A stretch of 64,000 nucleotides of DNA from Vibrio porteresiae DSM 19223 (GTDB lineage Bacteria > Pseudomonadota > Gammaproteobacteria > Enterobacterales > Vibrionaceae). The stretch is taken from positions 248,001 to 312,000 of the forward strand of contig NZ_AP024895.1 of NCBI RefSeq assembly GCF_024347055.1. Direction: 5' to 3'. The number at the start of each line of letters is the position of its first letter. Within the stretch, counting starts at the first letter, position 1. Made by a program: the position numbers and the translations under genes. A model generated the notes under the pieces. That model was not told the origin of the DNA, made no database searches, and was given only the letters and a program-made list of their open reading frames with translations. Positions 57,780-64,000 of this stretch are shown one piece after another.

Positions 57780-57995
57780 TATTTGTGGTTGGGGCTGAGT
57801 TCAGTTCTTACTGAAACGCAGTCTCCGTCCAAGACCGTAGGCGTTATCGCAAGATAACTTAATCGTTCCTACGTAGATGGTGCCCGAACCTGACGAAAGC
57901 TCTATTTAATATCTTTCTTCTGGGAATGCACCTCAATAACTCTCACTGTTGTGATAATAGTGAGTGGTGTAACGACAACCAGGAGTTAATCCAAC
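57780..57995 (+). promoter_or_regulatory. L10 leader of rplJ-rplL
   Basis: A 216-base untranslated, structured leader. It includes a small hairpin TTATC-GCAA-GATAA and a GTAGG/CCTAC pairing around 57838-57875, a later stem ACTCTCACT/AGTGAGTGG near 57937-57967, and AGGAG before rplJ. Its position and size match the L10-L7/L12 autoregulatory leader of enterobacteria; sequence conservation was judged by eye only. Confidence 0.6.
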
Positions 57996-58490
57996 ATGGC
58001 ATTAAATCTTCAAGACAAAAAAGCAATTGTTGCTGAAGTCAACGAAGCGGCCAGTGGTGCACTTTCTGCAGTTGTTGCTGACTCTCGTGGCGTTCAAGTT
58101 GCTGCAATGACAACTCTACGTAAACAAGCTCGTGAAGCTGGTGTTTACCTAAAAGTTGTTCGCAACACTCTAGCTCGTCGCGCAGTAGAAGGCACGTCTT
58201 ACGAATGTCTACAAGACGTATTCGTAGGTCCAACTTTGATCGGCTTCTCTAACGAGCACCCAGGTGCTGCAGCGCGTCTTTTCAAAGACTTCGCTAAAGA
58301 GAACAAAGCATTTGAGATCAAAGCTGCTGCATTTGAAGGCGCTTTAGCTGACGTAGAAGTACTAGCTACACTACCAACTTACAACGAAGCAATCGCACGT
58401 TTGATGATGTGCATGAAAGAAGCTTCTGCTGGCAAATTGGTACGTACTATTGCTGCTGTTCGCGACCAGAAACAAGAAGCTGTTGCTTAA
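57996..58490 (+). CDS. rplJ: 50S ribosomal protein L10
   Basis: Anchors the L7/L12 stalk on 23S rRNA. It has 164 residues. The N-terminal rRNA-binding part is typical (MALNLQDKKAIVAEVNEAAS, then VVRNTLARRAVEGT), and the C-terminal helix that holds L12 dimers ends the chain. With L12 it represses translation of its own mRNA by binding the leader upstream. rplL follows after 60 bases. Confidence 0.98.
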   Translation: MALNLQDKKAIVAEVNEAASGALSAVVADSRGVQVAAMTTLRKQAREAGVYLKVVRNTLARRAVEGTSYECLQDVFVGPTLIGFSNEHPGAAARLFKDFAKENKAFEIKAAAFEGALADVEVLATLPTYNEAIARLMMCMKEASAGKLVRTIAAVRDQKQEAVA

Positions 58491-58550
58491 TAAAGCTTGC
58501 TTTTTATTGGTTGCAAAATAAACTTATTGTTGACTTAAAAGAGAATTGTT

Positions 58551-58916
58551 ATGTCTATTACTAACGAGCAAATCCTAGACGCAGTTGCAGAAATGTCTGT
58601 AATGCAAGTTGTTGAACTAATCGAAGCAATGGAAGAGAAATTCGGTGTTTCTGCTGCTGCTGCTGTAGTTGCTGGTGGTCCAGCTGCTGCTGCTGTTGAA
58701 GAGCAAACTGAATTCAACGTTATCCTAGCTTCTGCTGGTGCGAACAAAGTTTCTGTTATCAAAGCAGTACGTGGCGCAACTGGCCTAGGTCTTAAAGAAG
58801 CTAAAGCTCTAGTTGACGGCGCTCCAGCTGCTGTTAAAGAAGCTGTTTCTAAAGAAGAAGCTGAAGCTCTTAAGAAAGAACTAGAAGAAGCTGGTGCGAC
58901 TGTTGAAGTTAAGTAA
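58551..58916 (+). CDS. rplL: 50S ribosomal protein L7/L12
   Basis: Multi-copy flexible stalk protein that recruits translation GTPases. It has 121 residues: an N-terminal dimer domain (ITNEQILDAVAEMSVMQVVE), an Ala-rich hinge (about 36-52), and the compact C-domain with VIKAVRGATGLGLKEAKALV. Codon bias is very strong. An attenuator between it and rpoB keeps stalk protein output above RNA polymerase output. Confidence 0.98.
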   Translation: MSITNEQILDAVAEMSVMQVVELIEAMEEKFGVSAAAAVVAGGPAAAAVEEQTEFNVILASAGANKVSVIKAVRGATGLGLKEAKALVDGAPAAVKEAVSKEEAEALKKELEEAGATVEVK

Positions 58917-58946
58917 TTTCTTAATTTCATAGCCGTAATGGCTAAT

Positions 58947-58977
58947 GGCTGGTGGTTTAATGACCACCGGCCTTTTT
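58947..58977 (+). terminator. rplL-rpoB attenuator
   Basis: 10-bp stem GGCTGGTGGT with ACCACCGGCC (one T-G pair), 6-base loop and T5. It lies in the same place as the partial terminator that lets only a fraction of transcripts enter rpoBC in E. coli. The remaining 184 bases to rpoB show no gene; an RNase III processing stem is expected but not assigned. Confidence 0.85.
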
Positions 58978-59161
58978 GCGCTGTAGGGTCTCGACGAGTT
59001 TTCCCGCTGTTTAGACGTCGATTTCCGTGCAAAACACGACCTATTCTTTCGTAGTAAGTCGTCACTACAGTAAACAGCTATTAGTCACTGTCCTAACCCT
59101 TCGTTATTGAAATGACCAAGGCGGGCAGTTTGGGTCACTTATCAGCGAGCTGAGGAACCCC

Positions 59162-62100
59162 ATGGTTTACTCTTATACCGAGAAAAAGCGCATCCGTAAG
59201 GACTTTGGTACTCGTCCACAAGTGTTGGACATTCCATACCTGCTATCGATCCAGCTCGATTCGTTCGAAAAGTTTATCGAACAGGATCCTGAAGGACAAT
59301 ACGGTCTTGAAGCCGCTTTTCGTTCTGTATTTCCTATTCAGAGCTACAACGGCAATTCAGAGCTGCAATACGTTAGCTACCGTCTTGGTGAGCCAGTATT
59401 TGACGTTAAAGAATGTCAAATCCGTGGCGTAACTTATTCAAAACCACTACGCGTAAAACTACGCCTTGTGATTTTTGATAAAGACGCGCCAGCAGGTACT
59501 GTCAAGGATATTAAAGAACAAGAAGTCTACATGGGTGAAATTCCACTCATGACTGAAAATGGTACCTTCGTAATCAATGGTACCGAGAGGGTTATCGTAT
59601 CCCAGCTGCACCGAAGCCCCGGCGTGTTCTTCGACAGCGATAAGGGTAAGACTCACTCATCAGGTAAAGTTCTTTATAACGCACGTATCATTCCTTACCG
59701 TGGTTCATGGTTGGATTTCGAATTCGATCCGAAAGACAACTTGTACGTACGTATTGACCGTCGTCGTAAACTACCTGCTTCTATCATTCTGCGTGCCCTA
59801 GGCAAAACGACAGAAGAGATCCTAGATATTTTCTTCGAAAAAATTCATTTCGAAGTAAAAGATCAGACTCTTTACATGGAGTTAGAGCCAGAGCGTCTAC
59901 GAGGCGAAACTGCATCGTTTGACATCGAAGCTGATGGTAAGATCTACGTAGAAAAAGGCCGTCGCGTTACTGCACGTCACATTCGTCAATTAGAAAAAGA
60001 CGCTGTGAAATTCATCGATGTTCCTGTGGAATACATCGTTGGCAAAGTATCGTCTAAAGATTATATCGACGAAGCGACTGGCGAAGTTATCGTAGCGGCT
60101 AACCAAGAGATCAGCCTAGAAGCGCTAGCTAACCTATCTCAAGCAGGTTACAAAAAGCTAGAAGTTCTATTTACGAACGATCTAGACCATGGCCCATTCA
60201 TGTCAGAAACTCTACGTGTCGACAGTTCGTCTGACCGTATTTCTGCATTGGTAGAAATCTACCGCATGATGCGCCCTGGCGAGCCGCCAACAAAAGAAGC
60301 GGCTGAAGCCCTATTTGAAAGCCTATTCTTCTCTGAAGAACGTTACGACCTATCAACTGTAGGCCGTATGAAGTTCAACAGCTCTATCGGTCGCGAAGAT
60401 GCTGGCGAACAAGGCACACTCGATGAGCTAGACATCATCGAAGTGATGAAAAAACTGATCTCTATCCGTAACGGTAAAGGCGAAGTGGACGATATCGACC
60501 ACCTAGGTAACCGCCGTATCCGTAGCGTGGGTGAGATGGCAGAAAACCAATTCCGTGTTGGTCTTGTACGTGTAGAACGCGCTGTTAAAGAACGTCTAAG
60601 CCTAGGCGATCTAGACAACGTGATGCCACAAGATCTGATCAACGCGAAACCTATTTCTGCAGCAGTTAAAGAATTCTTTGGCTCTTCACAACTTTCACAG
60701 TTCATGGACCAAAACAACCCATTGTCAGAAGTGACGCACAAACGTCGTATCTCTGCATTAGGTCCTGGTGGTTTGACTCGTGAACGTGCAGGCTTCGAAG
60801 TTCGTGACGTACACGTAACTCACTACGGTCGTCTATGTCCTATCGAAACTCCTGAAGGTCCAAACATCGGTTTGATCAACTCTCTATCAGCGTTTGCACG
60901 TTGTAACGAGTACGGTTTCCTAGAAACTCCGTACCGTCGTGTTGTTGATGGCGTTGTAACTGATGAAGTAGATTACTTGTCTGCGATTGAAGAAGGTCAA
61001 TTCGTTATCGCTCAGGCGAACGCGAAACTGACTGAAGAAAGCACTTTTGCTGATGAGCTAATCACTGCTCGTCAAAAAGGTGAATCTGGTCTTCACCCTC
61101 GTGAACACGTTAACTATATGGACGTTGCAACTAACCAAGTTGTATCGATTGCAGCATCGCTAATCCCATTCCTAGAACACGATGACGCGAACCGCGCATT
61201 GATGGGTGCGAACATGCAACGTCAGGCTGTTCCAACACTGAAATCAGATAAACCTCTAGTAGGTACTGGTATCGAACGTAACGTAGCGGTTGACTCAGGT
61301 GTAACTGCAGTTGCGAAACGTGGTGGTATGATTCAGTCAGTTGACGCTTCACGTATCGTAGTTAAGGTTAATGAAGAAGAATTGGTCCCTGGCGAAGCGG
61401 GTATCGATATCTACAACCTGACTAAATACACTCGTTCTAACCAGAACACTTGTATCAACCAGCGTCCATGTGTGATGCCGGGTGAACCTGTGTCTCGTGG
61501 GGACGTTCTAGCTGATGGTCCTTCTACTGACCTTGGTGAACTTGCGCTTGGTCAAAACATGCGTATCGCGTTCATGCCTTGGAACGGTTACAACTTCGAA
61601 GACTCAATCTTAGTGTCTGAAAAAGTTGTTCAAGACGACCGCTTTACCACTATCCACATTCAAGAACTTTCTTGTGTGGCTCGTGATACTAAGTTGGGCG
61701 CAGAAGAGATTACTGCTGATATTCCAAACGTAGGTGAAGCTGCTCTGTCTAAACTAGACGAGTCAGGTATCGTTTACATTGGTGCTGAAGTGAAGGGTGG
61801 CGACATCCTAGTTGGTAAAGTAACACCTAAAGGTGAAACTCAGCTAACTCCTGAAGAAAAACTGCTACGTGCAATCTTCGGTGAAAAAGCATCAGACGTT
61901 AAAGATACTTCTCTACGTGTACCTGGCTCAGTAACTGGTACGGTTATCGACGTACAAGTCTTTACTCGCGATGGCGTAGAAAAAGACAAACGTGCGCTTG
62001 AAATCGAACAGATGCAGTTGAAAGAAGCGAAGAAAGACTTGACCGAAGAATTCCAAATTTTGGAAGGCGGTCTACTTGCTCGTGTTCGTACTCTACTGCT

Positions 62101-63190
62101 ATCTGCTGGTTACAGCGAAGCGAAACTAGATAGCCTAGATCGTAAGCAATGGTTAGCACAGACTCTTGAGAATGATGATCAGCAAAACCAACTAGAACAG
62201 TTGGCAGAGCAGTTCGACGAGCTAAAAGCTGAATTCGATAAGAAATTCGAAGCTAAGCGTCGTAAGATCACTCAAGGTGATGATCTAGCTCCTGGTGTAC
62301 TGAAGATCGTTAAGGTTTACCTAGCGGTTAAACGTCGTATCCAGCCTGGTGATAAGATGGCGGGTCGTCACGGTAACAAAGGTGTAATTTCTAAGATTAA
62401 CCCAATCGAAGATATGCCTTACGATGAAACCGGTCGTCCTGTAGACATCGTACTAAACCCACTGGGCGTACCGTCTCGTATGAACATCGGTCAGATCCTT
62501 GAAGTTCACTTAGGTGCTGCAGCAAAAGGCATCGGTGACAAGATCAATGCGATGGTTAAAGAGCAACAAGAACTTGCGAAGATTCGTGAATTCTTGCAAC
62601 GCGTTTACGACCTAGGCAACACTCGTCAGCAAGTAGACATTGCTAGTCTATCTGATGAAGAAGTACGTACTCTAGCGAATAACTTGCGTAATGGTTTACC
62701 TATTGCGACTCCAGTATTCGATGGTGCATCTGAGAAGAACATCAAAGCGTTGCTGAGCCTGGCAGACCTGCCAGAATCTGGTCAGCTAACACTGTTTGAT
62801 GGTCGTACAGGTGATGCGTTTGAGCGTCAAGTAACTGTAGGTTACATGTACATGCTTAAACTGAACCACCTTGTTGATGACAAGATGCACGCTCGTTCAA
62901 CCGGTTCTTACAGCCTTGTTACTCAGCAACCACTTGGTGGTAAAGCTCAGTTCGGTGGCCAGCGTTTCGGTGAGATGGAAGTATGGGCACTTGAAGCTTA
63001 TGGTGCTGCATATACTCTACAAGAAATGTTGACTGTTAAATCGGATGATGTGAATGGCCGTACTAAGATGTATAAGAACATCGTAGACGGTAACCACTCT
63101 ATGGAACCTGGTATGCCAGAATCGTTCAACGTATTGTTGAAAGAGATTCGCTCACTAGGTATCAACATCGAGCTAGAAGACGAAGAGTAA
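59162..63190 (+). CDS. rpoB: RNA polymerase subunit beta
   Basis: Second-largest catalytic subunit of RNA polymerase. It has 1342 residues, the same as E. coli, and similarity runs end to end. The rifampicin pocket FFGSSQLSQFMDQNNPLSE through THKRRISALG is wild type at the common resistance positions (E. coli Asp516, His526, Ser531); it carries Val at the Ile524 position. The active-site text GDKMAGRHGNKGVISKINP and the C-terminal GQRFGEMEVWALEAYGAAYT are intact. The start MVYSYTEKKRIRKDFG is the usual one. rpoC follows after 96 bases. Confidence 0.99.
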   Translation: MVYSYTEKKRIRKDFGTRPQVLDIPYLLSIQLDSFEKFIEQDPEGQYGLEAAFRSVFPIQSYNGNSELQYVSYRLGEPVFDVKECQIRGVTYSKPLRVKLRLVIFDKDAPAGTVKDIKEQEVYMGEIPLMTENGTFVINGTERVIVSQLHRSPGVFFDSDKGKTHSSGKVLYNARIIPYRGSWLDFEFDPKDNLYVRIDRRRKLPASIILRALGKTTEEILDIFFEKIHFEVKDQTLYMELEPERLRGETASFDIEADGKIYVEKGRRVTARHIRQLEKDAVKFIDVPVEYIVGKVSSKDYIDEATGEVIVAANQEISLEALANLSQAGYKKLEVLFTNDLDHGPFMSETLRVDSSSDRISALVEIYRMMRPGEPPTKEAAEALFESLFFSEERYDLSTVGRMKFNSSIGREDAGEQGTLDELDIIEVMKKLISIRNGKGEVDDIDHLGNRRIRSVGEMAENQFRVGLVRVERAVKERLSLGDLDNVMPQDLINAKPISAAVKEFFGSSQLSQFMDQNNPLSEVTHKRRISALGPGGLTRERAGFEVRDVHVTHYGRLCPIETPEGPNIGLINSLSAFARCNEYGFLETPYRRVVDGVVTDEVDYLSAIEEGQFVIAQANAKLTEESTFADELITARQKGESGLHPREHVNYMDVATNQVVSIAASLIPFLEHDDANRALMGANMQRQAVPTLKSDKPLVGTGIERNVAVDSGVTAVAKRGGMIQSVDASRIVVKVNEEELVPGEAGIDIYNLTKYTRSNQNTCINQRPCVMPGEPVSRGDVLADGPSTDLGELALGQNMRIAFMPWNGYNFEDSILVSEKVVQDDRFTTIHIQELSCVARDTKLGAEEITADIPNVGEAALSKLDESGIVYIGAEVKGGDILVGKVTPKGETQLTPEEKLLRAIFGEKASDVKDTSLRVPGSVTGTVIDVQVFTRDGVEKDKRALEIEQMQLKEAKKDLTEEFQILEGGLLARVRTLLLSAGYSEAKLDSLDRKQWLAQTLENDDQQNQLEQLAEQFDELKAEFDKKFEAKRRKITQGDDLAPGVLKIVKVYLAVKRRIQPGDKMAGRHGNKGVISKINPIEDMPYDETGRPVDIVLNPLGVPSRMNIGQILEVHLGAAAKGIGDKINAMVKEQQELAKIREFLQRVYDLGNTRQQVDIASLSDEEVRTLANNLRNGLPIATPVFDGASEKNIKALLSLADLPESGQLTLFDGRTGDAFERQVTVGYMYMLKLNHLVDDKMHARSTGSYSLVTQQPLGGKAQFGGQRFGEMEVWALEAYGAAYTLQEMLTVKSDDVNGRTKMYKNIVDGNHSMEPGMPESFNVLLKEIRSLGINIELEDEE

Positions 63191-63198
63191 ACCCTATA

Positions 63199-63218
63199 GC
63201 AGTCCCTTCGGGGGCTGC
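63199..63218 (+). repeat. Hairpin in the rpoB-rpoC spacer
   Basis: GCAGTCCC with GGGGCTGC (one T-G pair) around a TTCG tetraloop, nine bases after the rpoB stop. No T-run follows, so it is more likely an mRNA stability or processing element than a terminator. Confidence 0.6.
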
Positions 63219-63286
63219 TTGACTGGTTTTCGGTAGGAAGGTGCTTACGTAAGTAGGCCCCTTTTAACTCCTTACAGGAGCTGATT

Positions 63287-64000
63287 GTGAAAGACTTATT
63301 AAACTTTCTAAAAGCACAGCACAAGACTGAAGAATTTGACGCGATCAAAATCGGTCTTTCTTCGCCAGACATGATTCGTTCATGGTCTTTCGGTGAAGTT
63401 AAAAAACCTGAGACCATCAACTATCGTACGTTCAAACCTGAGCGCGATGGTCTGTTCTGTGCGCGTATCTTTGGTCCAGTAAAAGACTACGAATGTCTTT
63501 GTGGCAAATATAAGCGTCTGAAACACCGTGGTGTAATCTGTGAAAAGTGTGGCGTTGAAGTAACCCAAACTAAAGTTCGTCGTGAACGTATGGGTCACAT
63601 CGAGCTGGCTTCTCCTGTTGCTCACATCTGGTTCCTAAAATCACTACCATCTCGTATCGGTCTATTAATGGATATGCCGCTACGTGACATCGAACGTGTA
63701 CTTTACTTCGAAATGTACGTAGTGACTGAGCCAGGCATGACTGATCTTGAAAAAGGTCAAATGCTGACTGAAGAAGAATACCTAGACCGCCTAGAAGAGT
63801 GGGGTGATGAATTCACCGCTAAGATGGGTGCTGAAGCGATCAAAGATCTGCTTCAATCTATGGATCTTCCTGCAGAAGCAGAAATGATGCGTGAAGAGTT
63901 ACAAACCACTAACTCTGAAACAAAGCGCAAAAAACTGACTAAGCGTTTGAAATTGGTTGAAGCGTTCGTTACTTCTGGCAACAAACCAGAATGGATGATC
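63287..64000 (+). CDS. rpoC: RNA polymerase subunit beta', 5' part
   Basis: Largest RNA polymerase subunit; only the first 238 codons are in the window. The start is GTG, as in E. coli, with AGGAG upstream and text MKDLLNFLKAQHKTEEFDAI. The N-terminal zinc site is complete: Cys70, Cys72, Cys85 and Cys88 in ECLCGKYKRLKHRGVICEKC. The frame is open to the last base. Confidence 0.98.
   Translation, partial: MKDLLNFLKAQHKTEEFDAIKIGLSSPDMIRSWSFGEVKKPETINYRTFKPERDGLFCARIFGPVKDYECLCGKYKRLKHRGVICEKCGVEVTQTKVRRERMGHIELASPVAHIWFLKSLPSRIGLLMDMPLRDIERVLYFEMYVVTEPGMTDLEKGQMLTEEEYLDRLEEWGDEFTAKMGAEAIKDLLQSMDLPAEAEMMREELQTTNSETKRKKLTKRLKLVEAFVTSGNKPEWMI

Noticed and set aside
58535..59065. 176-codon frame antisense to rplL
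   Set aside because: It is a shadow of the strong codon bias and Ala-rich content of rplL.
60660..60780. Rifampicin-resistance change in rpoB
   Set aside because: The common resistance positions are wild type; the Val at the Ile524 position is conservative and likely a normal Vibrio residue.

Overview
The window is a piece of a Vibrionaceae main chromosome (gamma-proteobacterium). The call rests on near-full-length matches to enterobacterial and Vibrio housekeeping proteins, on the 16S rRNA, and on conserved gene order: purH-purD/hupA, accB-accC-yhdT-panF-prmA-dusB-fis, rhlB-gppA/trxA-rho, thr-tyr-gly-thr tRNAs followed by tufB-secE-nusG, and rplKAJL-rpoBC. I found no transposase, integrase, CRISPR array, phage gene or plasmid gene.

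Layout. 1-3 kb: the 3' part of a maltoporin-family sugar porin and a secreted type-B carboxylesterase. 3-9.4 kb: a CNNM/CBS membrane protein, hupA with a DUF1481 lipoprotein, and the divergent purH-purD and zntR genes. 9.4-16.5 kb is the most accessory-looking part: a chemoreceptor, a stand-alone sugar-binding protein, an AraE-type sugar/proton symporter and a Fur-box-controlled TonB-dependent siderophore receptor. 17-23.6 kb (minus strand): aroQ, accB-accC, yhdT-panF, prmA and dusB-fis. 24-33.7 kb: an acetate block with acs, a DEDDh exonuclease and a DUF294/CBS nucleotidyltransferase-like protein, then an HcaT-type MFS transporter and a CrbS-type transporter-fused hybrid kinase. 33.7-42.5 kb: rhlB-gppA facing trxA-rho, an unrecognised secreted protein, and ubiD-ferredoxin-fre.

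42.5-48.3 kb is a complete rRNA operon: two stringent-type promoters, boxA sites, 16S, tRNA-Glu, 23S, 5S, tRNA-Asp and a terminator. 48.3-53.4 kb: pssA, a GNAT acetyltransferase, murB-birA and coaA. 53.5-64 kb: four tRNAs, tufB, secE-nusG, rplK-rplA, rplJ-rplL and rpoB-rpoC, with rpoC cut by the window end.

The genes mostly serve growth: translation, transcription, purine, fatty-acid and coenzyme synthesis, plus carbon and iron uptake. The rrn P1, tRNA, fis, rplK and rplJ promoters, and less surely purH, share a -10 box followed by a GC-rich GCGCC-type discriminator, as expected for growth-rate control. I see no clearly new biological system. The best leads are the promoters embedded in hairpin loops at nusG-rplK and rplA-rplJ, the acs/CrbS neighbourhood, the ferredoxin between ubiD and fre, and the orphan binding protein divergent from a chemoreceptor. 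Start codons were moved inward from the longest frame wherever a Shine-Dalgarno (SD) site, promoter position or family length favoured it; the reasons are given per gene.
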